A DNA stretch of 64,000 nt, taken from NCBI GenBank assembly GCA_020848275.1, contig JADLAK010000024.1, positions 1 through 64,000 of the forward strand. Reading direction: 5' to 3'. Numbering within the stretch: position 1 is the stretch's first letter; every line of letters begins with the position of its first letter. This document shows, piece by piece, positions 44,086-53,055 of this stretch. A program made the translations under genes and the position numbers. Origin of the DNA: Planctomycetota bacterium. GTDB lineage: Bacteria; Planctomycetota; UBA8742; UBA2392. The notes beneath the pieces were generated by a model that searched no databases, was not told the DNA's origin, and saw nothing but the letters and a program-made list of their open reading frames with translations.

Positions 44086-46440
44086 TTATTTCTTGCGCAT
44101 CGCGTACCCCGCCAGCACGCACGCAACGCCGAATGCGGCGACGAGCCACGTCAGGTTCACGCTTCCCGTTGCCGCAGGTCGCACGACGCGCGGCTCCCAG
44201 CCCTGCAGCGACTTCAAGACACGAAAGCCTCGCGCGGCGGCGCGCGTGAAAAACTCCTCGTCGTCGCCGGTGAAACGCAATTCCGCGGGCGGGAGTTGCG
44301 GCAGCGCGAGCTTTTCAATCAATCGGCCCGTGTCGAACACTGCAAGTTCGTCGGCCTGCGGCAACTTCGCGACATGCCAGCGACCCGGTCGGGTCAGGCG
44401 TAACCGCGTGCTGTCTTCAAGTTCGAGGTCGCGCTCCGGCGCGGCGTTCAGGCCGACCCAGGTCAAATCGGCGCTGTCGTCGGCGTTCACGTTCAGCTTC
44501 AGGCTCGCGTTGGCGGCGCCCGTGAGCAGGAAATCCGTCGCCCCGCGCACCGCATCGAGGAACTTCGCGTTGCGCCAGAGTTCGCCGCCCCACGTTTCGC
44601 ATGTGAGCGCCGCGCTGCGGCCCAGCATTTGCCGCGTCGCAAGCAACGGCCAGTTGCGCCGATTCTTGTTTGCGGACAGCCGCAAGTCACCGGGCTGCAG
44701 GTCAGCGCGCGGCGCGGTGCGGGCCACTGCGGGCACACTTGCGGCGACGCCCGCCACCGCAAACGGGCCCGCTTCGATCAGCGACTTATCAGCTCCTGCG
44801 GCAATCTGTTCGAGTTTTTCGACCAACTCGCCAAAGCCGCGCTCCCCGACTGTATTGACGCTTCCGCCGCCGGCCTTGATCGCGTCCGTCCAGGGTCGCG
44901 GTGTGGCTTCCGTCAACAGGACGTCGATCCTGATGCCGTTGTCTGCGGCAAACTTCGCGAGTTCCGCATAGGACGCGCCTCCCGACCCTTCGCCCTCCTG
45001 TCCGTCCGTTACAAGGAAGATGCGCGCCTCGCCATCGCCCGGCGGAAAGGCCCGCAGCGCGGCTTCCAGCGATGCCCGGATATTCGTGTTGCCCGACGCC
45101 GTCAGGTTGTCGAGCCGCGCGCGCAATTCGTTAACCGAGTCCGTGAACTCGAGTGAACCGAGCACGTGTCGATTGAAACCGACGACGCTGCCGCGATCGC
45201 GCGCGTTGAGTTTGTCCAGCACGCGGCGCGCGCCCTGCCTCATCACGTCCAGCCGTTTCGCGCCGCCCGCGCTCGCGTTCATGCTGTCGCTGCAATCCAG
45301 CAGCAGCAGCCAGCGCCGGCCCGGGTCGTCGTCGGGCCGGAATTTCAGCGGGCTGACTTCTTCGAGCGGCGTCCCGCGCCAGCCGCCGGGCCCAAACGCG
45401 CCGCCCACGCCCGCCATCAGCACTCGGCCGCCGCCGCGCACCCATGCGGCAATCGCAGGCAGGCGCGCCGCGTCGAGGCTCGCGACCGGCACGTCGTTGA
45501 TCACCAGCGCCGCGATGCCGGTGAGTTCTCCCGCCGTGGGCAGGTCGCGACGCACGCGCACCTCGTTGGCGGCATCGGCGCGAATCAAAGCCAGCAACGC
45601 GTCACTCGCTTCGGCGACTTCGGCGGGCAGCGCATAGGCGACCACGCGTTTGCCCGCGGCGCCGACAGCGACTGACGCTTTGTCATTACGGGGTTCGCGG
45701 TCACCGGCGACTTCGACGGTGATCGACAGGCGCATCAGGCCGAAATCCGGCGCGCGAAACACCTGCGCGATGGCGACGCTTGCGCCAGCGGCGAGGCGCT
45801 CATGGCCGTTGCCGATTTCCTTGCCGTCGGCAAAGGCGCGCCAGCGCGCGTCCAGGTCGCGGTCGCAGGCAATTTCGGCGCGTAACACCGCCGCCGAGCC
45901 CGCGGGCAAATTGCCGGGCACGCGCAGGCTGACCACGGCGGCATCGGGTTTCTCCGGGACGGGCGCGCGTAGCAGGATCACGCGTCCGGGATCCAGAGCC
46001 GCCGTCAGTTCGTCGAGGTCGCCGCGTCCGTCGGAAATGAAGATGCATTCACCGAGGAAATCCGGTCGTGCGCTCAGCGCCGCAAGCGCGCCGTAGTTGG
46101 TTTGCCCGCCCGGAGGCGACCCCTCGTCACGCAGGGTGTCTGACAGTTGCTGCTTGAGCCAGGACTGGCCCGGTGGAAGCGGGATCGCGGTCGTTACCGC
46201 CAAACGGCGTGCGCCCTCCAGCCGCGATTCCATCGAGGCCGAGACATCCAGCACCGCCGCATGCCGCGCTTCGACCGCGCCGCCACCGGCGCTCGGGCCC
46301 GCGCCGGCCAGCGCAAACAGCGCCGCCGCAAGCGCGATCAGGCCCGAGGCGACTCCGCGCCGCCAGAAAAACGCCAGACTGCACAGCGCGATCAGCGCCG
46401 CCGTATAGGCCAAAACCGGGTGATTGAAGGTCAAACTCAA
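44086..46440 (-). CDS. VWA-domain membrane protein
   Basis: A 784-residue protein. Two N-terminal helices (~8-45) precede a BatA/DUF1355-like extracytoplasmic region with a first VWA-like segment (AVLDVSASMESR). A central segment of glutamine amidotransferase-like type follows (GGGRVLMAGVGGAFGPGGWRG). A full VWA domain has MIDAS LDCSDSMNAS (~400) and LVTDGQEGEGSGG. A C-terminal helix and MRKK end it. The TTG start at 46440 follows GAGG and gives the helix near the N-terminus; the frame stays open for 50 more codons but these overlap the divergent SpoIID gene. Likely an envelope protein of unknown role. Confidence 0.75.
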   Translation of the reverse strand: MSLTFNHPVLAYTAALIALCSLAFFWRRGVASGLIALAAALFALAGAGPSAGGGAVEARHAAVLDVSASMESRLEGARRLAVTTAIPLPPGQSWLKQQLSDTLRDEGSPPGGQTNYGALAALSARPDFLGECIFISDGRGDLDELTAALDPGRVILLRAPVPEKPDAAVVSLRVPGNLPAGSAAVLRAEIACDRDLDARWRAFADGKEIGNGHERLAAGASVAIAQVFRAPDFGLMRLSITVEVAGDREPRNDKASVAVGAAGKRVVAYALPAEVAEASDALLALIRADAANEVRVRRDLPTAGELTGIAALVINDVPVASLDAARLPAIAAWVRGGGRVLMAGVGGAFGPGGWRGTPLEEVSPLKFRPDDDPGRRWLLLLDCSDSMNASAGGAKRLDVMRQGARRVLDKLNARDRGSVVGFNRHVLGSLEFTDSVNELRARLDNLTASGNTNIRASLEAALRAFPPGDGEARIFLVTDGQEGEGSGGASYAELAKFAADNGIRIDVLLTEATPRPWTDAIKAGGGSVNTVGERGFGELVEKLEQIAAGADKSLIEAGPFAVAGVAASVPAVARTAPRADLQPGDLRLSANKNRRNWPLLATRQMLGRSAALTCETWGGELWRNAKFLDAVRGATDFLLTGAANASLKLNVNADDSADLTWVGLNAAPERDLELEDSTRLRLTRPGRWHVAKLPQADELAVFDTGRLIEKLALPQLPPAELRFTGDDEEFFTRAAARGFRVLKSLQGWEPRVVRPAATGSVNLTWLVAAFGVACVLAGYAMRKK

Positions 46441-46506
46441 GCGCGACTGCCTCAAAGGCCGATAACAACGATAGCCGGGTATCCCGGCGGCGAAACGGAG
46501 CAACGC

Positions 46507-47715
46507 ATGCGCGGCAAATATCTTCTCAAGACGGCGGTCATTCTCGCGTTGATGTTTCCACTGCTTGGCAGCTCCTGCCCGCAACAACACGCGCCCGATG
46601 GTGCCGACTTGCTGGTCGCATTTCCAGACTACTCCGCCGCGCCGGTGATGCGCGTAAAGCTTTCGGAGGCCAGCAAGCGTGCGACCCTGAAGGTACTAAC
46701 GCGCGACGGGCTGCTGCGGCTCGATGGCGCCTCGAGGAAACTGCCGGGCCAGGTGACGATCAACCTGGCCGGCGGCTGCGTCAACGTCGGCGACCAGAGC
46801 GCCGACAGCGTGGAGATTGAGTCCGCGGTCGCGCCGGAATGTTTCGAGGTCGATGGCCGCGTATATAGAGGAAAGCTGCGCATTATCGCGAACAAAGACG
46901 GCTGGGAAGTCATCAACGTCGTCGACATGGAACAATACATCGCGGGCGTGATCGGCTGGGAGATGCTGCGCGACTGGCCCGTTGAGGCGCTGATGGCGCA
47001 GGCTGTCGCGTCGCGGACTTACGCGCTGTTCACGATGCAAGAGCGCCGCAAATCGGGCGAGCAATGGGATCTCGACGACAGCACACGCTTCCAGGTCTAC
47101 GGCGGCGTCGGGCCCGCGGACAACCCGCGGCTGTGGCGCGAATCGGCGCACGTGCTCGAGGCGCGCAAGGCCACCAGCGGCAAGGTCATGGTCTACAAGG
47201 GCAAATGTTTCAAAGCGTTCTTCCACAGCACCAGCGGCGGCAAGACCACGTCGCCGGACGTCGCGTTTGGCAATCCCGGCAGCATCGAACCGCTCGGCGG
47301 CGCGAATCTGGCCGATTACTGCAAGGACAGCCCGCGTTACAACTGGACCTCGCGGCTGGGGCGCGGCGAACTCAATGCGCGCTGCATTGAGAACCGGCTG
47401 GGCATCAATGAGGCAATGAAGATTGAAACGTTGGAAGCTGCGCCCAGCGGCCACGCGATCACGCTGCGAATCTACGAGCCCAGCGGTGCCGCCAAAAATA
47501 TTTCGGCGATCGAGTTCCGGCGCGTGATGGGGCTGCCAAGCACGATTTTTACCGCGGCGCGCGAAGGCGACGAATGGGTGTTTAGCGGCCACGGCTACGG
47601 CCACGGTTGCGGCATGTGTCAGTGGAGCGCGCGCGGCATGGCGCTGGCGGGCTGGGACCACATGCGGATTTTGAAGGCGATGTACCCCGGCAGCGCGGTG
47701 CAGACGCTGTATTAG
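46507..47715 (+). CDS. SpoIID/LytB-domain protein
   Basis: A 402-residue exported protein with signal and Cys at about residue 19 (LLGSSC; possible lipoprotein). The SpoIID domain (~125-395) has MEQYIAGVIGWEM, VEALMAQAVASRTYALF, HSTSGGKTTSPDVAFGN and the end WVFSGHGYGHGCGMCQWSARGMA. SpoIID enzymes are lytic transglycosylases acting on denuded glycan strands. In non-sporulating bacteria they serve division or remodelling. GGAG lies seven bases before ATG 46507. Divergent from the VWA gene with a 66-bp gap. Confidence 0.9.
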   Translation: MRGKYLLKTAVILALMFPLLGSSCPQQHAPDGADLLVAFPDYSAAPVMRVKLSEASKRATLKVLTRDGLLRLDGASRKLPGQVTINLAGGCVNVGDQSADSVEIESAVAPECFEVDGRVYRGKLRIIANKDGWEVINVVDMEQYIAGVIGWEMLRDWPVEALMAQAVASRTYALFTMQERRKSGEQWDLDDSTRFQVYGGVGPADNPRLWRESAHVLEARKATSGKVMVYKGKCFKAFFHSTSGGKTTSPDVAFGNPGSIEPLGGANLADYCKDSPRYNWTSRLGRGELNARCIENRLGINEAMKIETLEAAPSGHAITLRIYEPSGAAKNISAIEFRRVMGLPSTIFTAAREGDEWVFSGHGYGHGCGMCQWSARGMALAGWDHMRILKAMYPGSAVQTLY

Positions 47716-47813
47716 GGGTTGGTTCTTAGTGGGTGGTGGTTGGTAAAGGCAACGGCCCGCAAGCGCGGGCCGTTTTTGCTGTCCACTATCAACTATCCAC
47801 CAAGAACTACCTA
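47716..47813. repeat. Inverted 7-nt word array around a terminator
   Basis: The left arm from 47716 reads GGGGTTG GTTCTTA GTGGGTG GTGGTTG. The right arm 47781-47813, on the minus strand, reads GTTCTTG GTGGATA GTTGATA GTGGAC. It starts at the base after the SpoIID stop and reaches into the aminotransferase stop. A terminator sits at its centre. Confidence 0.75.
47752..47778 (+). terminator. Rho-independent terminator
   Basis: ACGGCCCGC-AAGC-GCGGGCCGT followed by TTTTGC, inside the loop of the word array and downstream of the SpoIID-like gene. Confidence 0.8.
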
Positions 47814-48995
47814 GAACTTCAACGCGGCTAACCGTTCGGCGGCTTTTTTGACGTCGTCCATGCCGGGCACAAAGGCAAAGCGCACGTGGCCCGCGCCGGC
47901 GTTCACGCCGTCGACGGTGTCCGATAGCCATTCGCCGGGCGTCGTCACGATGTGCGCCTTTTCGATCAGGTAGGTCGCGAACTTCTCGCCGCTCCAGCCC
48001 TCGGGCGCCGCCTGCCACAGGTACAAGCCCGCGGGATTGGTGCATTTCTTGAGGCCAGCCGCACGCAGCGCCTTCACGATCAGATTGCGCTTACGTTTGA
48101 TCATGTTGCGCAGCTTGACCACGTGCTTTTCGTCGGCCAGCGCCGCAATCGCGCCGTCCTGGACGAACGTGGGCGTGCCGCTGTCGATGTTGGTCTTGAC
48201 CTTCTTGAAGACGTCGATGATGCGCTTGTCGCCCGCGGCCCAGCCCACGCGCCAGCCGGTCATGATGCTGCGCTTGGACAGCGAGTGGAACTGAACGATG
48301 CCGTCGAAGTTGTTGTCCTTGCCGAGTTCGAGCGCCGAATGCGGCGGCTCGTCGAACCAGAGCTCGCTGTAGGCTTCGTCGCTGGCCAGGATAATCCCGT
48401 GTTTCTGGCAGAACTCGTACGCCCGCTTCAGGAAGTCGAGCGACGCGACGTAGCCCAGCGGGCTCGAAGGAGTCGTCACCCACATGATCTTGCTGCGTGA
48501 AGCGACTTCCTGCGGGATTTTCGTGAGATCGTACTCGCACTTGTTCTTGTGGTTGACGGGCACGAAGAAGGCTTTGCCCTCGGCGAACAGCGCGCCGCGC
48601 TTGTATGGCGGATAGCCGGGCGTCGGGCAGATCACGTAGTCGCCGGGGTTTATAAAACCTTCGTGGAAGTTGAAGATGCCTTCCTTGCTGCCCGCGGTGC
48701 TGGTGATTTGCGTCTTGGCGTCGCAGTTGACGCCAAAGCGGCCCTTCAGCCAGGCGCTGACGGCTTCGCGGAATTCGGGTGCGCCGATGTAGCTCGGGTA
48801 GCCCTCGCTCGCGCGCTTGTCGATGCCCTTCTTGCCGGCGGAACGAACCAGCGACGGGGTCGGATCAGCGTAGTCGCCGACGCCGAAGTCGATGGGGGTA
48901 ATGCCCTGCTTTTTCAGTTCGGCAACTTTTTCGTCAACGGCGGCAAAGGCATAAGCGCCAATCGAGCTTACTCTGCTTGAAGGTGTCACATTCAT
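47811..48995 (-). CDS. Class I/II aminotransferase (DapL/AspC-like)
   Basis: A 394-residue fold-type I PLP aminotransferase. It has GVGDYADPTPSLV at the N-terminus, YPSYIGAPEFREAVSAWL, TPGYPPYKRGALFAEGKAF, SDEAYSELWFDEPP, and the PLP Lys in HSLSKRSIMTGWRVGW. It resembles the LL-diaminopimelate aminotransferase group and alanine/aspartate aminotransferases. The substrate is not resolved. It is the last gene of the minus-strand gcv cluster. Confidence 0.83.
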   Translation of the reverse strand: MNVTPSSRVSSIGAYAFAAVDEKVAELKKQGITPIDFGVGDYADPTPSLVRSAGKKGIDKRASEGYPSYIGAPEFREAVSAWLKGRFGVNCDAKTQITSTAGSKEGIFNFHEGFINPGDYVICPTPGYPPYKRGALFAEGKAFFVPVNHKNKCEYDLTKIPQEVASRSKIMWVTTPSSPLGYVASLDFLKRAYEFCQKHGIILASDEAYSELWFDEPPHSALELGKDNNFDGIVQFHSLSKRSIMTGWRVGWAAGDKRIIDVFKKVKTNIDSGTPTFVQDGAIAALADEKHVVKLRNMIKRKRNLIVKALRAAGLKKCTNPAGLYLWQAAPEGWSGEKFATYLIEKAHIVTTPGEWLSDTVDGVNAGAGHVRFAFVPGMDDVKKAAERLAALKF

Positions 48996-49003
48996 GTGTG
49001 TTT

Positions 49004-49462
49004 TAGGGATTAGGGACTAGGGATCAGGGATTAGGCTTCTTTTTCTTCGTTGGTAACTTTCGAGCGATCGAACGAAGGAGTCCGTTTAGCAAACGGCCAA
49101 CTTCCTGCAATTGCTTCCACATCTCGCGAGCCGTTACCTTTGGGATGTACTCGCGGCGGGCGGCTAGTTCCAGATAGGTCAACGTCTCGGCCAAAGAACC
49201 TCGGGCGATATAGAGGCCCTTCAGGAATTGTTTGGGCGTATGGCCGCCCGAATGGCCTTCAGCGATGTTGGCCGGGATTGACGCGGAAGCGCGTTGCAGT
49301 TGATCAACCAGCCAATATTTGCGAAGCGACAGGATTTCGTCCGTGGTTTCGAGCATCTTGTCCGCGACATCCATCGACTTCTGCCACACCAGCAAATCGC
49401 GGAAACTCTCAATTGGCGTCGCCATGAGTGTATGCCCTGATCCCTAATCCCCAGTCCCTACC
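49004..49462 (-). mobile_element. Four-helix-bundle element bounded by inverted 7-nt word arrays (TAGGGAT)
   Basis: Left array 49004-49031: TAGGGAT TAGGGAC TAGGGAT CAGGGAT. Right array 49435-49462: CCCTGAT CCCTAAT CCCCAGT CCCTACC, the inverted equivalent. They enclose only the four-helix-bundle gene. The gene's stop codon lies inside the left array and its start is 10 bp from the right array. The element fills the gcvPB-aminotransferase gap. Confidence 0.7.
49024..49425 (-). CDS. Four-helix bundle protein (S23/IVP family)
   Basis: A 133-residue helical protein of the 23S rRNA intervening-sequence (S23/IVP) family, related to the Avd accessory protein of diversity-generating retroelements. 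Typical motifs: FRDLLVWQKSMDVADKM (~8-24), LVDQLQRASASIPANIAEGH (~38-57), LYIARGSLAETLTYLELA (~71-88) and REMWKQLQEVGRLLNGL. The last residues (KKKKPNP and stop) are encoded by the terminal word array. Family members bind nucleic acid, but mobility has not been shown. It is not in rRNA here but inside the gcv cluster. Confidence 0.88.
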   Translation of the reverse strand: MATPIESFRDLLVWQKSMDVADKMLETTDEILSLRKYWLVDQLQRASASIPANIAEGHSGGHTPKQFLKGLYIARGSLAETLTYLELAARREYIPKVTAREMWKQLQEVGRLLNGLLRSIARKLPTKKKKPNP

Positions 49463-49473
49463 CCCCGCCTCGC

Positions 49474-50982
49474 CTACGCCATGCACATCGGGCAATAAAG
49501 TTGCGGCTGGGTGGTCGCGCGGACTTCGTCGAGGCGCACCACGGGCATGTTGTGCGGCGCGTTCTTGAGCAGATCCGGGTTCTCCTTGCACTCGGCGGCG
49601 ATTTTCTTCATCACGTCGATGAAGAAGTCGAGCGTCTGCTTGGATTCCGTCTCCGTGGGCTCCACCATCATCGCGCCGTGGCCGCCGGTCACGTTGGCCT
49701 GGGGGAAATAAATCGTCATCGGGTGAATGCCGTAATCGATCAGGCGCTTGGCGACGTCGATGGCGTGCAGGTGCGACTCCGCGTCCTGCTTGGCGTCGGT
49801 GAACACCACTTCGTGCGCGCAGGTCTTGTCGTTCTGGATGTGGTAATGCCCGCGCAGCTTCGCACGGATGTAGTTCGCGGCAAGCACCGCGTACTCCGCG
49901 TTGCGGCGCACGCCTTCGCGGCCAAGCTGACTCATGTAGATGTATGCCATCACGAGCGCGCCGTAGTTGCCAAAGAAGCTGCGTACTTTGCCGATGGTCT
50001 TGGGCCGCTTGAACTCGAGAGTGAACGTGCCGTCGGGTTTTTTAATCGGCCGCGGCGTGGGCAGGTAGGGCTCGAGATCTTCACGCACCGCAATGGGGCC
50101 GGCGCCGGGGCCGCCCGAACCGTGCGGCACGGAGTAAGTCTTGTGCAGGTTGAAATGCATGACGTCGACGCCGTAGTCGCCGGGGCGAACCACGCCCTGG
50201 ATCGCGTTCATGTTCGCGCCGTCCATGTACAGCTTGGCGCCCGCGGCGTGCAGGATTTCGGCGATCTGGAGCATGTTCGGCTCGATCAAACCCAGCGTCG
50301 TCGGGTTGGTGATCATCATCGCCGCCGTTTGCGGCCCGACCATCGCCTTTAGTGCTTCCAGGTCACATCCACCGTCCGCATTGCTCTTCAGCGTGACGGT
50401 TTTAAAACCCGCCAGCGCCGCGGTTGCGGGGTTGGTGCCGTGGGCGCTGTCGGGAATGATGACTTCGGTGCGGGTTTTGCCTTCGCCTTTGTCGCGGAAG
50501 AACGCCTGGATGACCATGATGCCGGTCATTTCGCCGTGCGCGCCGGCCGCGGGTTGCAGCGTGACCGCGGGCAGGCCCGAAATCTCGCGCAGGTAACCTT
50601 CGAGGTTGTACATCAACTCGATGTGGCCCTGGATGTCGGCCTCGGGCAGGTGCGGGTGAGCCTTGGTGAAGCCCGGCTTGCTGAGCAGCGTGACGTTGAT
50701 TTTCGGGTTGTACTTCATCGTGCATGAACCCAGCGGATAGAAGTTCTTGTCGACGCTAAAGTTCTTGTCGGCCAGATTTTTGAAGTGGCGGACGACGTCG
50801 AGCTCGCTGAGTTCGGGCAGCTTCGCGGGTTGATTGCGCAGTTTCGCGCCCTTGAGCGCGGTCTTGACGTCGACCTTGGGCACATCGAGTTCCGGCAGCC
50901 GCAAACAGCGGCGGCCTTCGACGCTCATTTCGAACAGGAGTTGCTCGGCGGGATTCGTTACGGCGGTGGTTGCGTTAGTCAT
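49474..50982 (-). CDS. gcvPB: Glycine dehydrogenase (decarboxylating) subunit 2
   Basis: A 502-residue PLP-binding half of the split P-protein of the glycine cleavage system. It has YPLGSCTMKYNPKIN (~89-103), PDSAHGTNPATAAL (~176-190), and the PLP Lys in LHKTYSVPHGSGGPGAGPI (~270). It decarboxylates glycine and passes the aminomethyl group to lipoyl-GcvH. It requires GcvPA, encoded two positions upstream. The C-terminus ends with LYCPMCMA, whose cysteines are common in this subunit. Confidence 0.94.
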   Translation of the reverse strand: MTNATTAVTNPAEQLLFEMSVEGRRCLRLPELDVPKVDVKTALKGAKLRNQPAKLPELSELDVVRHFKNLADKNFSVDKNFYPLGSCTMKYNPKINVTLLSKPGFTKAHPHLPEADIQGHIELMYNLEGYLREISGLPAVTLQPAAGAHGEMTGIMVIQAFFRDKGEGKTRTEVIIPDSAHGTNPATAALAGFKTVTLKSNADGGCDLEALKAMVGPQTAAMMITNPTTLGLIEPNMLQIAEILHAAGAKLYMDGANMNAIQGVVRPGDYGVDVMHFNLHKTYSVPHGSGGPGAGPIAVREDLEPYLPTPRPIKKPDGTFTLEFKRPKTIGKVRSFFGNYGALVMAYIYMSQLGREGVRRNAEYAVLAANYIRAKLRGHYHIQNDKTCAHEVVFTDAKQDAESHLHAIDVAKRLIDYGIHPMTIYFPQANVTGGHGAMMVEPTETESKQTLDFFIDVMKKIAAECKENPDLLKNAPHNMPVVRLDEVRATTQPQLYCPMCMA

Positions 50983-50998
50983 GGGTGTCTCTTTGGGT

Positions 50999-51494
50999 AG
51001 GCGTCAGGCGGCAGGCGTCAGGCAGCAGTTAACTGCGGTCTTCTTCCGGCGGCTTGCGCTTGTTTTTCTTCATTCCTCTTTCGATCGCTTCAATCAAACC
51101 ACCAAGCATCGCGCCCACTTCATCAAGCTGCTTCCAAATCGCGCGAGCGTCATCCCTAGTCACGTATCCAAGCCGAACTGCCAATTCGATCTGCGTCAGC
51201 GCTTCACCCTGCGACCCGTTGGCGATAGTCAAGCACCTGATGTAATCCGCCGGATATCGCCTTCTCTTGTACCCCTCAGCAATGTTCGAAGGGATCGATT
51301 GCGTTGATCGCCTCAATTGACTGGTCAGGCCAAACGTCTCGAACTTCGGAAATCTCAGCGTATGCCGGTGAGTCAGTTCGACAGCGTCCATCGCCTTTTG
51401 CCAGACCTTCAGGTTGCGAAACCCAGCGTCGCTTGGCATTGCACGCTCCGACGGATGCTTTTAACTGTCGCCTGCCGCCTGAAGCCTGTCGCCT
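50999..51494 (-). mobile_element. Four-helix-bundle element bounded by inverted 7-nt word arrays (AGGCGTC)
   Basis: Left array 50999-51026: AGGCGTC AGGCGGC AGGCGTC AGGCAGC. Right array 51467-51494: GTCGCCT GCCGCCT GAAGCCT GTCGCCT, the inverted equivalent. Inner TTAACTG/TTAACTG sequences adjoin both arms. It encloses only a second four-helix-bundle gene and fills the gcvPA-gcvPB gap. The right array runs into the gcvPA stop codon. Confidence 0.7.
51029..51439 (-). CDS. Four-helix bundle protein (S23/IVP family)
   Basis: A 136-residue paralogue-like member of the S23/IVP four-helix-bundle family. It has FRNLKVWQKAMDAVELTHRH (~7-26), LTSQLRRSTQSIPSNIAEGY (~39-57), GSQGEALTQIELAVRLGYV (~75-93) and AIWKQLDEVGAMLGGLIEAI. 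It is clearly diverged from the copy at 49024-49425, so the two are not a recent local duplication. Stop TAA lies three bases from the left word array. Confidence 0.88.
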   Translation of the reverse strand: MPSDAGFRNLKVWQKAMDAVELTHRHTLRFPKFETFGLTSQLRRSTQSIPSNIAEGYKRRRYPADYIRCLTIANGSQGEALTQIELAVRLGYVTRDDARAIWKQLDEVGAMLGGLIEAIERGMKKNKRKPPEEDRS

Positions 51495-52900
51495 TACTTG
51501 CTTACCCCCACAGGCTTTCCAGCAAGTGCACCGGCCAATGCGGCGGCGTACTTATCAACATCCTCCTTCGTCGTCACTTCCGTGACCGCGACGAGGTACT
51601 GGCCCTTGCGGCCCTTGCCGTATTTGTCGAGCGAGAGGCCGCCGACGATGCCCTTCTTGATCAGCTTGCGATCAAGGCCGGACGCAGCGGCAATCACGAA
51701 TTCGTTGAAAACCGGCGATTCGCCGTGCAGCACTTTCACGCCTTCGACCGCCGCGAGCTTCTTCATCGCGTACTGTGTCTTGGCAATCGTGTGCTCGGCG
51801 AGTTCCATGAAGCCGTTTTTGCCCCACGCGGCCAGGTGAATCAGGGCGCGCAGCGCGCACAGCGACTGGTTGGTGCAGATGTTGCTCGTAGCCTTCTCGC
51901 GGCGGATATGCTGCTCGCGCGTCGCAAGCGCCAGCGCATAGGCGCGCTTGCCGTTGCGGTCAACGGTTTCGCTGACGATGCGGCCGGGCATCTTGCGCAG
52001 GTGTTCTTTCTTGGCGGCAAAGAAGCCAAACGCCGGGCCGCCCAGGAACTGGTGGTTGCCCAGCGGCTGGCCTTCACCGACGGCGATGTCAACGCCGGCT
52101 TCAGCGGGCGACTGCAAGTACGCAAGGCTCAGCGGTTCCGCAATCGCCTGAATAACGAGGTTCTCGTTGACCTTCGCTGCCGCGACGACGCCTTCGACGT
52201 CTTCGATCACGCCGAGGTAATTCGGTGACTGCACCGCGACGGCGCAGACGTTGCGCGTCAGCGCGGCCTTGAGCGCGTCCGCGTCAATGCGACCACTGTC
52301 TTCCGAGGCCGGGACGATCACGAGTTTGATGCCCGCGGTTTTGGCGTAGGTCTTGCATACCGCGACGTACTCGGGGTTCACGTGGCCCGCGATCACAAAC
52401 GTGCTGCGGTTTTCCTTGCGGAATTTGTCTTCGGCCACGTGCAGGCCCATCATCATGGCTTCGGCGAGCGCGCTGGCGCCGTCGTACATGCTTGCGTTGG
52501 CGACTTCGAGGCCCGTGAGCGCGCAGATTGCGCTCTGGAACTCGAAGATGAAAGTCAGCGTGCCCTGCGAACACTCGGGCTGGTAGGGCGTGTAGGCGGT
52601 GATGAATGAACCGTCATAGAGCGCGATGTGGTCCACCACCGTGCTGACGAAGTGGTTGTAGATGCCGCCGCCGCGGAAGTAGGCGTAATCGCCGGCGTTT
52701 TTTGTCTTCGCAAGCAAGCCCTCGATGTGGCGGATGACTTCGAGTTCGCCCTGGCCCTTGGGAAGCTTGAGCTTGCTGGAATCCTTCATGTCGATCCGCA
52801 GCTTCTGCGGGATGTCGTGAAAGAGTTCCTCGATCGATTTGACGCCGACAGCGGAGAGCATCTCGGCGGTTTCTTTTTGCGTATGCGGAATAAAAGGCAT
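51494..52900 (-). CDS. gcvPA: Glycine dehydrogenase (decarboxylating) subunit 1
   Basis: A 468-residue subunit 1 of the split P-protein. It has MPFIPHTQKETAEMLSAVGV at the N-terminus, AYTPYQPECSQGTLTFIFEF (~110-129), NASMYDGASALAEAMMM and GQPLGNHQFLGGPAFGFF (~270-287). It lacks the PLP lysine and works as a heteromer with GcvPB. The start at 52900 matches family starts. The upstream extension runs into repeat DNA. Lies between gcvH and gcvPB on the same strand. Confidence 0.94.
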   Translation of the reverse strand: MPFIPHTQKETAEMLSAVGVKSIEELFHDIPQKLRIDMKDSSKLKLPKGQGELEVIRHIEGLLAKTKNAGDYAYFRGGGIYNHFVSTVVDHIALYDGSFITAYTPYQPECSQGTLTFIFEFQSAICALTGLEVANASMYDGASALAEAMMMGLHVAEDKFRKENRSTFVIAGHVNPEYVAVCKTYAKTAGIKLVIVPASEDSGRIDADALKAALTRNVCAVAVQSPNYLGVIEDVEGVVAAAKVNENLVIQAIAEPLSLAYLQSPAEAGVDIAVGEGQPLGNHQFLGGPAFGFFAAKKEHLRKMPGRIVSETVDRNGKRAYALALATREQHIRREKATSNICTNQSLCALRALIHLAAWGKNGFMELAEHTIAKTQYAMKKLAAVEGVKVLHGESPVFNEFVIAAASGLDRKLIKKGIVGGLSLDKYGKGRKGQYLVAVTEVTTKEDVDKYAAALAGALAGKPVGVSK

Positions 52901-52975
52901 GGGATTTGACTGCCGTATTTGCCGCGTCGGCATTCCGGGCTCAACTTTGAGTTCCGGCGTGCCAATGCATGAAGA

Positions 52976-53046
52976 ATTCAAAATTCAAAATTCAAAATTC
53001 AAAATGGACGGCCGTCCCATTTTGCATTCTTCATTTTGAATTTTGC
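52976..53046. repeat. Inverted 7-nt word array (ATTCAAA/ATTTTGA)
   Basis: Four perfect ATTCAAA copies at 52976-53003. ATTTTGC, ATTCTTC, ATTTTGA and ATTTTGC at 53019-53046. It is AT-rich in an otherwise GC-rich region and fills the gcvH-gcvPA gap. Confidence 0.85.
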
Positions 53047-53055
53047 ATTGCTGGA

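Noticed and set aside
49004..49462. CRISPR array reading of the short tandem words
   Set aside because: Units are 6-10 nt, directly adjacent, with no spacers of uniform length, and occur as inverted arms. No cas genes are in the window.
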